Shown here: positions 8,737-17,696 of the stretch, piece by piece | How the letters are laid out: each line of letters begins with the position of its first letter | Position numbering within the stretch: the first letter of the stretch is position 1 | Source: a virus | Direction: 5' to 3' (one strand) | Virus record (IMG/VR): IMGVR_UViG_3300031753_000008 | Location: 1 to 59,946 of that record | DNA length: 59,946 nt | Notes under the pieces: model-generated | Told to the model about the DNA's origin: nothing | Seen by the model: only the letters and a program-made list of their open reading frames with translations | Database searches by the model: none | Program-made: the position numbers and the translations under genes

Positions 8737-9120
8737 ATGGCGAAGATCAAGGGCGTCCCGATCGAGATGGGCGGCAGCGAATGGATCGTTGCGCCATTGA
8801 CGATCGCCCAAATCCGGGAGTCGCAAGCGGACCGCGCGACCTGCGAGAGCGAGGAAGCCTCGCTCGAGGCCCGCACCGATGCCGCGGCACGGATCATCCT
8901 GCCGGCATTGCAGCGCAATTACCCCGAGATCACCGCGGCGACGCTCGAGGGCGAGCTGCTCGACGCCGGCAACGTCTTTGAGACCCTGCGCGCGGTCCTG
9001 ACCGGGTCGGGGCTGCGCCCGGCGCAAGCGGGGGAAGCCGCGGCGGCGAGGACTGGGCCGGCCTCTACGGGCTCCTCGCCACCGCCTGCGGCTACCGGCC
9101 CGGAGACATCGACGGGCTGA
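8737..9120 (+). CDS. tail assembly chaperone, short (gpG-like) product
   Basis: A 127-residue protein with a folded N-terminal domain (PIEMGGSEWIVAPLTIAQIRE, then helices to about residue 95). In this frame the last 25 residues are low-complexity Thr/Pro/Ser, typical of reading past a frameshift site. The N-terminal part resembles gpG-type chaperones that coat the tape measure during tail assembly. It should be made as the major product, with the fused form 8737-9410 as the minor one. Confidence 0.75.
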   Translation: MAKIKGVPIEMGGSEWIVAPLTIAQIRESQADRATCESEEASLEARTDAAARIILPALQRNYPEITAATLEGELLDAGNVFETLRAVLTGSGLRPAQAGEAAAARTGPASTGSSPPPAATGPETSTG

Positions 9121-9410
9121 CCCTCCATCAGGTCCAGGACCTTTTCGACTATTGGGAAGACCACCCGCCGGTGCATGTGTTGCTGGCGGCGTTTCTCGGG
9201 GTCGAGCCGCGCCGCGCCGGCCCCAATCGGGAGAACCCGCCGGGGAGCCCCCCGCTTCATGCCCCGATCGCCGACCACGAGGCGGCCGAGCTCGCGTTGT
9301 CGGGCCAGTTCGCGGTCGGCGAGCGCCCGCTGCATGACGGCCTCGGGGCGCCGGGCATCATCGATTTCGCGGTGCTCAAAGAAAAGCACCAGGCGCTAAA
9401 GGCGGGGTAG
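8737..9410 (+). CDS. tail assembly chaperone, -1 frameshift (gpGT-like) product
   Basis: The -1 frame is open from 8982 to 9410 and, after about 9045, reads EDWAGLYGLLATACGYRPGD, then LTLHQVQDLFDYWEDHPPV, a convincing T-domain of tail assembly chaperones with no start codon near its beginning. A GGGGGAA run at 9030-9036 (zero-frame codons GGG GAA) lets the Gly tRNA slip back one base. The fused product would be about 224 residues. The heptamer is weaker than lambda GGGAAAG because the A-site pairing is imperfect. It directly precedes the tape measure, as expected. Confidence 0.75.
9030..9036 (+). promoter_or_regulatory. candidate -1 frameshift slippery site
   Basis: GGGGGAA lies in the overlap of the two chaperone reading frames, downstream of the last -1-frame stop (8979-8981) and before the sequence switches to good coding in the -1 frame. 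Confidence 0.55.
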
Positions 9411-9412
9411 GC

Positions 9413-12400
9413 ATGGCCTCGAACCTGTCGATCGCGGTCCGCGCCGACACCGCCGAGGCGCGCGCCCAGCTCGCCCTCGTCCAGGCCGACGTCAAAGCGC
9501 TCGGCACCGCGTTGCGGCAGGCTGCGGCCGACGCCAGAAGCGGCGGCGGTATCGGCGCCAACGACAATTTGCGCCAGGCGGCAGGGCAATTCGAGGAGGC
9601 CCGCGCCAAGGCCTCGGCCTTGACAAAGGAGCTGAACGGGGCCGCCACCGAGGGCTCGCTCCTCGCCCGCAGCTTTGCCAATGTCAAGGAGGAGGTCGAG
9701 CGCGCCCGCAGCCCGATCGACACCTTCCGCCAAGGGATGGCCGGCATCCTCGAGGTCACCGGGGCCGCCTTTGCCTTCGAGAAGATCTCTGAATGGGTCG
9801 AGGAGATCACCGAGGGCGCGGAGCGGACCAAGATCCTGGCGGAGTCGCTCGGCACCAGCTCGGAACGCCTGTCGGAGTTCCAGAACATCTCGTTGCTCGC
9901 CGGCGGCGAGAGTCAAAACCTGATCCGCATCGTCACCCAGCTCGGGCACCAGCTCGAGCTCGGTCTCAACAAGCCGCTCTCCGACCAGGGCCAGGCGATC
10001 CGCGCCGCCGGCATCGACATGGCCGCGCTGAAAGAAGCGCTGCGGGACCCGATCGACACGATCGAGCTCTTGCGCCAGACCTGGCAGAACATGGCGGGGA
10101 GCGTCAATCGCCTCGACATCTTCCGCAGCCTCGTCGGGCCGCGCGGCATCACCCAGCTCGCACCCGTTCTGAGCCTGACCGCCGAGGAGTTTGAAAAGGT
10201 CAAGCAGGCGGCCGAGGCGAGCGGGGCCAATCTCAACGACGCGCAGATCGAAGCGCTGTCGGACACCTGGGAAAAGGTCCACGAGCTCGAATTGGCCATT
10301 ACCGGCCTCAAATCGCACATCCTTCTCGACTTCAAGGAGCCGATCGACGCCACCACCACGTCGTTGAAGGCGTTTGTCGAGACGATTACGAATTCGGGCG
10401 CTGCCACCGCGGCGTTCAAGAGCTTTTTCGACGCGATCCACGGGACCATCGACGCGACCAAGACCGACATCGACAATCTGAAGACGGTGTGGAACGCGTT
10501 CGCGAGCGGTTGGCAGCAGCTTCAAAATAATACGCTTCTGCAGCATCTCGGGATCGTCCCGCCCGCCAACGCGCCCTCGCTCGTCCCGGGGGCGTCGCCC
10601 CTGGGGTTGACGGATGCGGGGCGCCCCGCGGCACCCGCCGAGGTGAGCCTGCCCGAAGTTTCGGTGACGGCACCTGCCCCGGCCGGGGCCTCGGGGCGCG
10701 AGGGCGCCTCGTTCGCCGGCAACGCGATCGCGAACCTCTCCGGCAACGCCGCGATCGTCGCCGACGCCCTCGCCAAGATCGGCGCGTCCGCCAACACCGT
10801 GGCGGGGGTTCTCGCCAATCTCAAGGCCGAGAGCGGCATCAGCCCGGATGCCGTCAACCCGAGCGGCGCCACCGGGATCGCGCAGTGGACCGGAGACCGG
10901 CTGGCGCAGTTGAAGGCCGCCGAAGGCCCGGCGTGGAACACGCTCCAGGGCCAGGTCGATTTTCTCGTGAAGGAGCTGCAAGGCAAGTTCGCCGGCGTCT
11001 TTCACACCGCGAATAGGGCGGCGGACGCCGCGTCGGCCGCCAAAATCGTCTATTCCGGCTACGAAATCCCGGGGTCAAAGGACACGACGGGGCCGGCCCG
11101 CGAGGCGCTCGCCACCCAGATCGCGGCGGGCGGCGGGGTCGGGTCCGGCACCGGCAGCACCGCCGCGAGGTTCGACCCCGAGGCCGGCCGCGTCGCGCGC
11201 GAGCAGCAATATGCCGAGCTCGAGGCGCAGATCAGGCAGGCCGAGTACCAGCAGGATTTCGCTGCCGCCCGCGCGCTCCTCGACAAGAAGCTCGCGATGC
11301 TCGCCGAGGACAAGGCCAGCACGGCCTCGGTCACCGCCGAAAAGGTGCGCCTCGACCACGAGGAGGTCGCGGCCGCGATCCAGCTCGCCCAGCAGAAATA
11401 CACCTCGCTCAAAAGCGAGGACACCTCCTATCTCGCGGTCTTCAAGGCCAACATGGCGCAGCTCGTCGCCGAGCATAAGATTTCGACGCAGCAGGCGATC
11501 GGCTTTGAGATCGAGTACACCGCCAAGCTCTACGCCGAGGAGCGCCGCCGCCTCGAAATCATGATGGCGGACGACCGGCTGACGACGGCGCAAAAGCAGC
11601 GGCTCTATGACGAGCTCGTCGAGCTCGACGCGAGCTATACCGCCAAGATCAGCGAGGCCCAGGCGAAGACGGCGCAGGACACCGCGAAAAGCTGGCAGGA
11701 AAGCATCAAGCAGGTGTCGGACGCGTTCGCCGCCATGGCGACCGATGTCGTCCTGCGCACGAAGTCGATCGGCCAGGCGTTCGACCAATTGGCGCAAAGC
11801 CTCGTCAAGGACACGCTCAACAGCGCCTTCAAGAGCCTCTTCAGCTCGGCGCTCGGGGTCGGCGGCGGTTCGGGCGGCGGCGTCGGCGGCGGGATTTTCG
11901 ACAGCCTCGGCAAGGACATTTTCGGCGAGGGGCTCGCGGGCGCCGTCGGCAACCCGTTCTCCGCGGGCTCGGGCGGCCTCCTCGGCGGCCTCTTTGGCGG
12001 CGCTTCGGGTGCCGCCGACCAGGACTTCTCGGGCGGCATCGGCGCAGCGGCCGATGTCGGGGGCGGCGGCCTCTTCAGCGGCCTCTTCGGCACCTTGTTC
12101 AAGGGCCTCGGCTCGCTCTTCGCGTTCTCGAAGGGGGGGATCGTGCCGTCGGCGGCGGGCGGCTGGGCCGTGCCGCAGCTCGGGCCGGGAGGCACCCTCG
12201 CACAATTGCACTCGAACGAGATGGTCTTGCCGGCGAATATCAGCCAGGGGCTGCAAGGCATGATCGCCAACGGCGGCGGCGGCGGCGGCAACTCCTTCGG
12301 CATCAACATCAACGCGACCGATGCGGCCTCGGTGCAGCGGCTCTTCATGGCGAACGGCTCGGCGCTGGTCGCGGCATTGAATACTGCGATCCGCCGCGGC

Positions 12401-12421
12401 TCGATGCTGACCCCCGGCTGA
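9413..12421 (+). CDS. tape measure protein with tail-lysozyme domain
   Basis: A 1002-residue tape measure. Residues 1-430 are mostly long helices. Residues about 435-575 form a phage tail-lysozyme-like domain: ESGISPDAVNPSGATGIAQW holds the likely catalytic Glu, followed by LQGQVDFLVKEL. Further coiled coil runs to about 800, then a Gly-rich hydrophobic region (about 810-930) that could insert in the membrane. It sets tail length and probably degrades cell wall during DNA entry. The gene directly follows the chaperones. Confidence 0.93.
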   Translation: MASNLSIAVRADTAEARAQLALVQADVKALGTALRQAAADARSGGGIGANDNLRQAAGQFEEARAKASALTKELNGAATEGSLLARSFANVKEEVERARSPIDTFRQGMAGILEVTGAAFAFEKISEWVEEITEGAERTKILAESLGTSSERLSEFQNISLLAGGESQNLIRIVTQLGHQLELGLNKPLSDQGQAIRAAGIDMAALKEALRDPIDTIELLRQTWQNMAGSVNRLDIFRSLVGPRGITQLAPVLSLTAEEFEKVKQAAEASGANLNDAQIEALSDTWEKVHELELAITGLKSHILLDFKEPIDATTTSLKAFVETITNSGAATAAFKSFFDAIHGTIDATKTDIDNLKTVWNAFASGWQQLQNNTLLQHLGIVPPANAPSLVPGASPLGLTDAGRPAAPAEVSLPEVSVTAPAPAGASGREGASFAGNAIANLSGNAAIVADALAKIGASANTVAGVLANLKAESGISPDAVNPSGATGIAQWTGDRLAQLKAAEGPAWNTLQGQVDFLVKELQGKFAGVFHTANRAADAASAAKIVYSGYEIPGSKDTTGPAREALATQIAAGGGVGSGTGSTAARFDPEAGRVAREQQYAELEAQIRQAEYQQDFAAARALLDKKLAMLAEDKASTASVTAEKVRLDHEEVAAAIQLAQQKYTSLKSEDTSYLAVFKANMAQLVAEHKISTQQAIGFEIEYTAKLYAEERRRLEIMMADDRLTTAQKQRLYDELVELDASYTAKISEAQAKTAQDTAKSWQESIKQVSDAFAAMATDVVLRTKSIGQAFDQLAQSLVKDTLNSAFKSLFSSALGVGGGSGGGVGGGIFDSLGKDIFGEGLAGAVGNPFSAGSGGLLGGLFGGASGAADQDFSGGIGAAADVGGGGLFSGLFGTLFKGLGSLFAFSKGGIVPSAAGGWAVPQLGPGGTLAQLHSNEMVLPANISQGLQGMIANGGGGGGNSFGININATDAASVQRLFMANGSALVAALNTAIRRGSMLTPG

Positions 12422-12434
12422 TGACCCCCAGCTG

Positions 12435-13625
12435 ATGACCGACGTCGGCATCATGGCGATCGCCGCCGGCGGCCTCGCGATCAGCCCGCTGTCCGGCAGC
12501 CCGCTCACGATCCTCCCCGGCATCGGGTGGAGCGTCACCAAAGCGCCGACGATGCAGACGCGCATCCAGCGCGCGGTCTCCGGCCGCGAGCTGCGGCTGC
12601 AGGATTACCCCTACCCGCTGTGGCAGTTCTCGCTGACCTTCGAGGTGCTGCGCGACCGTTGGGACAGCCGCGGCCGGGGTTTTGGGGCCGTCGGCAACTA
12701 CGACGAGCTGCGCACACTCTTCGGGTTCTACCTCGCCTGCGGCGCTGCCTTTCGCACGTTTCTGTTCGACGACCCGAGCGACGACCAGGTCACGGGGCAG
12801 CCGTTGCCGCTGGCGACGAGCTATGTCTCGGCCTCGTTCCCGGCCGCGGGCGGGAGCGGCTACAACATCGGCGACCAGCTCTCGCCCACCGGCGGCTCGC
12901 CGCCGCTTGCCGCCTCGCTGATCGTCAACAGCGTCGGCGGCGGTGGCGCGATCACCAATCTCGGGCCGAGCCTCGGCGGCATCTATTACACCGTGCCCGG
13001 CACGAGCGGCGTGCCGTTGACGACGGTGACGGGCGGCGGCTCGGGCGCCACCGTAAACCTCACCTGGGTGACGAGCGTCCAATTGCAGCGCGGGCTTGGT
13101 GTCGGCCCGTTTTTCAACGAGCCGATCACCGCCCCCAACAAGGTCGCCGCGCTTTATTTCGCCGGTGTGCCGCAGGTCACATTGATCAACACCGGGATCG
13201 TCGCGGGCGGGAGCGGCTACAACATCGGCGACCAGCTCTCGCCGACGATCGCAGGACCGCCGCTCGCCGCCTCGCTCTTTGTCCAGAGTGTGAGCGGCGG
13301 CGCCGTCACCTCGCTCGGCGTCTCGAATGGCGGGCTCTATCTCGGGACCCCACCCTCCGCCGCAGTGCCGTTCACCAGCGTCACCGGCAGCGGCTCGGGG
13401 TGCACCGCGAACCTGTTGTGGAGCAATGTCGCCGGCTGGCCGGTCGATCCCGCAACCGGCCTCGTGTCGCTGCCGCAGCCCTTTGTCGGCAGCCAGCCGG
13501 CGCTATCGGCGGATTTCTCGTATTTCTTCCGATGCCGCTTTGCCGATGACAGCATCAGCTTTGAGAACTTCATGCTGCAATTGTGGGCGCTAAAAAAGTT
13601 GGCGTTTATTTCGGTGCCGCCGTGA
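12435..13625 (+). CDS. DUF2460-like distal tail protein with duplicated module
   Basis: A 396-residue protein. Residues 1-120 match the DUF2460/distal tail pattern of gene-transfer-agent-type tails (QTRIQRAVSGRELRLQDYPY, then FRTFLFDDPSDDQV); the last 70 residues resume this domain. Between them two copies of a Gly-rich module (each with GSGYNIGDQLSP) are inserted, at about residues 136-215 and 252-335. The DNA has a 42-bp identical repeat (12845-12886, 13202-13243). It would form the hub at the tail tip. The stop overlaps the next GTG. Confidence 0.85.
   Translation: MTDVGIMAIAAGGLAISPLSGSPLTILPGIGWSVTKAPTMQTRIQRAVSGRELRLQDYPYPLWQFSLTFEVLRDRWDSRGRGFGAVGNYDELRTLFGFYLACGAAFRTFLFDDPSDDQVTGQPLPLATSYVSASFPAAGGSGYNIGDQLSPTGGSPPLAASLIVNSVGGGGAITNLGPSLGGIYYTVPGTSGVPLTTVTGGGSGATVNLTWVTSVQLQRGLGVGPFFNEPITAPNKVAALYFAGVPQVTLINTGIVAGGSGYNIGDQLSPTIAGPPLAASLFVQSVSGGAVTSLGVSNGGLYLGTPPSAAVPFTSVTGSGSGCTANLLWSNVAGWPVDPATGLVSLPQPFVGSQPALSADFSYFFRCRFADDSISFENFMLQLWALKKLAFISVPP
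12845..12886. repeat. 42-bp direct repeat, copy 1
   Basis: Identical to 13202-13243, 357 bp away, within the distal tail gene. It encodes the conserved start of the duplicated GSGYNIGDQLSP module. Confidence 0.9.
13202..13243. repeat. 42-bp direct repeat, copy 2
   Basis: Second identical copy of the repeat at 12845-12886. Identity at DNA level points to a recent duplication or gene conversion. Confidence 0.9.
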
Positions 13626-14482
13626 AGCAAGCGTCCTCGACCCTGATTGCACTGCTGAACGGCGGCGCCCAGTTCCAGATGGCCGACCTCTACACCTTCA
13701 CGCTTCAGGGCGGCACGGTCCTGCGCTATTCGGGCGCGCTGACCCAAATCGTCGATTTCGCCACCGGGCGGGTCTTTCCGCTCGGCCCCAAATTCGAGCG
13801 CTCGCTGATCAATACCGTCATCGGGACCCAGGTCGACCAGCTCGACGTCAAGATTTACCCGACCGCAACCGACACGATCGGCGCCACGCCGTTTTTGGAG
13901 GCGGCATGGACCGGCGCGCTCGACGGCGCGCTCCTACAGGTCGAGCGCGCGTTTTTCGCCGCCGGCTGGGGCGACACCAGCCCGGGAACGGTGGTGCTCT
14001 TCGCCGGCCGGGTGTCGGACCTCGACTGCACCCGCTCCGGCATCGACATGAAATGCCGCTCGCACCTCGAATTGCTCAACATCCCGATGCCGCGACGGCT
14101 CTACCAGGCGGCGTGCAACCACGTCTTTGGCGACGCGATGTGCCAGTTCTCGCGGCCGAACCTGGCGCTGACGTTTGGCGCCGGCGCCGGCTCGTCGCAG
14201 ACCTCGATCAATGGCGCGCCGGTGACGACGACCCCCTTCGCGCAAGGATCGATCAGCGGCAAGAGCGGCGCCAATTCCGGGCAGACGCGCACGATCTTCG
14301 GGTTTCAGTCGGGGGGCAGCATCAGCGTCAAGCTCGCCTTTTTGTCGCCGGTCGGCACCGGCGACCAGTTCGAGATCCTGCCGGGCTGCGACCACATGCT
14401 CGCGACCTGCACCAACACCTTCAACAATGCCGTCCATTTCGGCGGCATGCCGTTCATCCCGCCTCCGGAGACCGCCGTATGA
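13622..14482 (+). CDS. DUF2163-family tail-tip protein
   Basis: About 286 residues from a GTG that overlaps the upstream stop (GTGA). The sequence carries DUF2163/gene-transfer-agent signatures: YTFTLQGGTVLRYSG near the start, PRRLYQAACNHVFGDAMCQF in the middle, and the C-terminal FNNAVHFGGMPFIPPP. Paired with the DUF2460 and NlpC/P60 proteins it forms the tail-tip baseplate hub. A longer in-frame start at 13583 would overlap the upstream gene, so the GTG is preferred. The stop overlaps the glycosyltransferase ATG. Confidence 0.88.
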   Translation: MKQASSTLIALLNGGAQFQMADLYTFTLQGGTVLRYSGALTQIVDFATGRVFPLGPKFERSLINTVIGTQVDQLDVKIYPTATDTIGATPFLEAAWTGALDGALLQVERAFFAAGWGDTSPGTVVLFAGRVSDLDCTRSGIDMKCRSHLELLNIPMPRRLYQAACNHVFGDAMCQFSRPNLALTFGAGAGSSQTSINGAPVTTTPFAQGSISGKSGANSGQTRTIFGFQSGGSISVKLAFLSPVGTGDQFEILPGCDHMLATCTNTFNNAVHFGGMPFIPPPETAV

Positions 14483-15555
14483 CGACCCCGGTGCTGCATG
14501 TCTTTACGGCGCGGTTCAACCCGCTGCGCTGGCGCCAGCCGCAGCGGCACTATCTCGACTGGGCCCATCGCATGCGCGAGCTCGGCGCCGAGGTCACGGT
14601 CGTCGAATGCGCCTATGGCGAGGCGCCGTGGGTCTGCGCAATTCCCGGCGTCGTCCACCACATCGGGGTCCGCGCCGATTCCTGGGCGTGGGCCAAAGAG
14701 TGCCTCCTCAACCTCGGCATCCAGCGCCGCCCGGAGGCGCAATACGTCTGCTGGGCGGACAGCGACGTCTTCCCGCGCCGCAACGACTGGGTCGAGGCCA
14801 CGCTCGACGCATTGCAGCACTACCACGTGGTGCAGCCGTGGGAGACCTGCTACGACCTCGGCCCCGGCGACAGTCACGCGCATGTCTGGCGCTCGTTCGC
14901 CCGCCAATACCTGCACGGCCACCCGATCGTCGTCGGCGAGGGCGAGGACTTTCACAAATTTTGGGGCGGGGAGCACGACTACCCGCATACCGGCTATTGC
15001 TGGGCGGCCAAGCGCTCGGTGCTGAACGAGGTCGGCGGGCTCTTCGAATACGGCGGGATGGGTGCCGCCGACCACCACCAGGCGGTGGCGATGCTGGGCC
15101 GCGTCAAGAGCTCGTTCCCGAAGACGATCTCGCCCGCTTACCGCGTCCTCCTCGAGGCCTGGGAAAAGCGTGCTACGCACGCGGTCAACGGCCGGATCGG
15201 CTATGTGCCCGGCACGATCGAGCACCGCTTTCACGGTGCGAAGCAAAACCGCCAATATTGGGACCGCTGGCAGATGTTTCTGCGCCACGGGTTCGACCCG
15301 ATGACGGATCTGAAGCGCAACACCTGGGGTGTGCTCGAATTCGCCGGCAACAAGCCGGCACTCGAGCTCGAATGGGACCAGTATCTGCGGATGCGCTGGG
15401 AAGACGACAATGGCGAGGGGTTCGCCGCGTTTCACCGGCCGGGCCACCCGCCGGCACCCCCGCCGCGCGACCCGCCGGTGTCGCATCCCCATCATCCGCC
15501 ACACCGCCATCATCACCCCGAGCCGCCGCATCGCCGCCATCCCGGCCGTGACTGA
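14479..15555 (+). CDS. glycosyltransferase-like protein with His/Pro-rich tail
   Basis: A 358-residue protein. The first about 290 residues look like a GT-A-type glycosyltransferase: RHYLDWAHRMRELGAEVTVV at the start, a DSD metal/sugar-nucleotide motif in YVCWADSDVFP (residues 94-96) and an acceptor-type GGMGAADHHQAVAMLG. The last 40 residues are almost only His, Pro and Arg and may bind metal. It is nested between tail-tip genes with overlapping starts and stops, so it is expressed with virion parts. It might modify a tail protein or host surface glycan; substrate unknown. Confidence 0.75.
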   Translation: MTTPVLHVFTARFNPLRWRQPQRHYLDWAHRMRELGAEVTVVECAYGEAPWVCAIPGVVHHIGVRADSWAWAKECLLNLGIQRRPEAQYVCWADSDVFPRRNDWVEATLDALQHYHVVQPWETCYDLGPGDSHAHVWRSFARQYLHGHPIVVGEGEDFHKFWGGEHDYPHTGYCWAAKRSVLNEVGGLFEYGGMGAADHHQAVAMLGRVKSSFPKTISPAYRVLLEAWEKRATHAVNGRIGYVPGTIEHRFHGAKQNRQYWDRWQMFLRHGFDPMTDLKRNTWGVLEFAGNKPALELEWDQYLRMRWEDDNGEGFAAFHRPGHPPAPPPRDPPVSHPHHPPHRHHHPEPPHRRHPGRD

Positions 15556-15973
15556 CCAGCGCCGCGCCGCGGTCGTTGCCGAGGCCCGAACCTGGCTCAA
15601 GACACCCTATCACCACATGGGCCGGGTGAAGGGTGCCGGTGCGGACTGCCTCACACTCCTCGCCGAAGTCTATGAGCGCGCCGGGGTGCTGCCGCATATC
15701 GAGCTGCCGTACTATCCGCCCGATTGGCACCTGCACCGCGGCGAGGAGCGTTACGCCGACGGCCTCCTCGCCTATGCGCGCGAGATCGACCCGCCGCCGC
15801 AGCCGGCCGACATCGCGCTGTGGCGCTATGGGCGCTGTTTTGCCCATGCCGCGATCGTCGTCCTCTGGCCCAGGATCGTCCACGCCCAGGCCGACGCGCG
15901 GCTCGTCTGTTGGGGGGACGCCACACAGGGCTCGCTCGCCTGCCGCGCGGTGCGGTTTTTCGACCCGTTTTAG
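15548..15973 (+). CDS. NlpC/P60-family tail peptidase
   Basis: About 141 residues from a GTG overlapping the upstream stop by 8 bp. NlpC/P60 cysteine peptidase pattern: GAGADCLTLL holds the nucleophile Cys and FAHAAIVV the catalytic His, with a second His in IVHAQ. In gene-transfer-agent-like tails this protein sits at the tip and cuts peptidoglycan peptide bonds at entry. The next gene starts at the base after its stop. Confidence 0.85.
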   Translation: MTDQRRAAVVAEARTWLKTPYHHMGRVKGAGADCLTLLAEVYERAGVLPHIELPYYPPDWHLHRGEERYADGLLAYAREIDPPPQPADIALWRYGRCFAHAAIVVLWPRIVHAQADARLVCWGDATQGSLACRAVRFFDPF

Positions 15974-17689
15974 ATGACCAACATCCTGGGGATCGGCCCC
16001 AACGCCAAGCAGCAGCAGCTCGCGGGCTCGCTGCGGTTCCAGACCTCGCAAGCGGGCAGCGTCATCCCGCTCGTCTATGGCACCACCCGCATCAGCCCGA
16101 ACGTCCTCGACTACCAGGATTTCGAGGCCGTGGGCGGCAGCGCCGGAAAGGGTAAGGGCGGCGCTGCCGGCAGCGCCGGGAAGGCCGGCAAGTCGTCGCA
16201 GACGATGTACTCGGCCTCGGTCATCCTCGGCCTCTGCCAGGGGCCGATAACCCAGTTCGGGGAGGTCTGGTACAACAAGAGCGTCGGAGCACTCCTCGAC
16301 CTCTTGGGGTTGTCGACCAAAAATCTCGGCGCCGACGGGCAGCCGGCCGACCCCTATTGGGTGACCAACCACGCGCCCAATGCCATCGGCTATTCCGGCA
16401 CCGCCAACATCACGCTCGACAAGTACAACCTCGGCGCCTCGGCCTCGCTGCCGAATTTCACGTTCGAGGTCTATGGCATCGGCTCGTCGACCTGGCTCAA
16501 TGGCGCCGACGCCAACCCGGCCTTTATCGTCAGCGATTTTCTGACCAATGCGCGTTACGGCGCCGGGTTTCCGGCGGCGAACCTCGACAGCCTGACGAGC
16601 TATTCGGAGTATTGCACGGCCTTGGGGGTGGCGCTGTCGCCGTCGATCGACACCCAGATACCGGCACAGCAGCAGCTCGCCGACATCGCAAAAATCACCA
16701 ACTCGGCGATCGTGTGGTCGGGGGGCCTGCTAAAGATCATCCCCTATGGGGACATGCCGCTCAGCACGTCGTTCACGCTGATCACGGTCGCCGGGGCCGT
16801 CGCCGGCGGCGACACGATCACCGCGACCTTTACCGGCGCCGGTCTCGGCTCGCCGGTCGCGGTCTCCTACACGGCCGGCGCCGCCAACGTCAACGCCGAC
16901 ACCCTGTACATGAGCTCGTTCACCGGCGCGCTCGCCGGCCAGATCAACGCGAGCGGCCTGCAGGCGTTCGGCGTGCACGCCGGCGTGGCACCGAACGGGC
17001 TGATGATCTTCGACAATTCCGGCACCGGCACATTGGCGGTCGGGGTCACCTTTTCCGGCGCCGGCGGCGAAACCGCCACGATCAGCCCGCTCGGGACCTA
17101 TTCCTGGCAGCCCTACACGACCCCGGTCTACAGCCTCGACGACGACGATTTCATCGTCCAGGAATCGACCGTCGGCTCGTATCTCGGGGTTACCCCCGGG
17201 ACCGCGGCATTGCGCCAAGGGGCGACCCCGGTCACCGGCGGCTTTACCGACGACCCGGTGCACGTGCAGCGCTCCTCGCCGGCCGACGCCGCGAACTGGG
17301 TCGAGATCGAGTGCGTCGACCGCTCGAACTCGTACAACAAATGGCCGGTCGTCGCCTTCGATCAGGGGGCGATCGACCTCTACGGGGTCCGCAAAGACAG
17401 CAGCGTCAAGGGCAACGCGATCGTCGACGTGCAGCATGTCGGCCCGGTCGTGGCCCAGCTGGTGCTGCAGCGCAATCTCTATTACCGCAATACCTACACC
17501 TTCAATCTCGGTTGGAAATTCTGCCTCCTCGAACCGATGGATTTGGTGCAGCTGAGCGACCCCTACCTCGGCCTCGACAATCTGACGGTGCGGATCACCG
17601 GGGTGAGCGAGGACGAGGAGGGCACCTTGGCCATCACCGCGGAGGATTTTTTCGGCGTGCCGGCGGCCGTGCAATACCCGCAGGCCTGA
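15974..17689 (+). CDS. tail-tip host-interaction protein (gpJ/GTA hub-like)
   Basis: A 571-residue protein. The N-terminus (AGSVIPLVYGTTRISPNVLDY) and middle (LADIAKITNSAIVWSGGLLKIIPYGD) match central tail-hub proteins of lambdoid and GTA-type tails, and the C-terminus has CLLEPMDLVQLSDPYLGL and a fibronectin-like end. Residues about 265-380 are an inserted Gly/Ala/Thr-rich beta module rarely seen in this family. It probably forms the tail-tip cone. The following gene at 17697 continues the protein's usual C-terminal part as a separate ORF. Confidence 0.8.
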   Translation: MTNILGIGPNAKQQQLAGSLRFQTSQAGSVIPLVYGTTRISPNVLDYQDFEAVGGSAGKGKGGAAGSAGKAGKSSQTMYSASVILGLCQGPITQFGEVWYNKSVGALLDLLGLSTKNLGADGQPADPYWVTNHAPNAIGYSGTANITLDKYNLGASASLPNFTFEVYGIGSSTWLNGADANPAFIVSDFLTNARYGAGFPAANLDSLTSYSEYCTALGVALSPSIDTQIPAQQQLADIAKITNSAIVWSGGLLKIIPYGDMPLSTSFTLITVAGAVAGGDTITATFTGAGLGSPVAVSYTAGAANVNADTLYMSSFTGALAGQINASGLQAFGVHAGVAPNGLMIFDNSGTGTLAVGVTFSGAGGETATISPLGTYSWQPYTTPVYSLDDDDFIVQESTVGSYLGVTPGTAALRQGATPVTGGFTDDPVHVQRSSPADAANWVEIECVDRSNSYNKWPVVAFDQGAIDLYGVRKDSSVKGNAIVDVQHVGPVVAQLVLQRNLYYRNTYTFNLGWKFCLLEPMDLVQLSDPYLGLDNLTVRITGVSEDEEGTLAITAEDFFGVPAAVQYPQA

Positions 17690-17696
17690 CCCCATA

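Noticed and set aside
9257-11005. Long minus-strand ORF opposite the tape measure
   Set aside because: Antisense shadow typical of high-GC coding DNA; the + strand encodes a clear tape measure.
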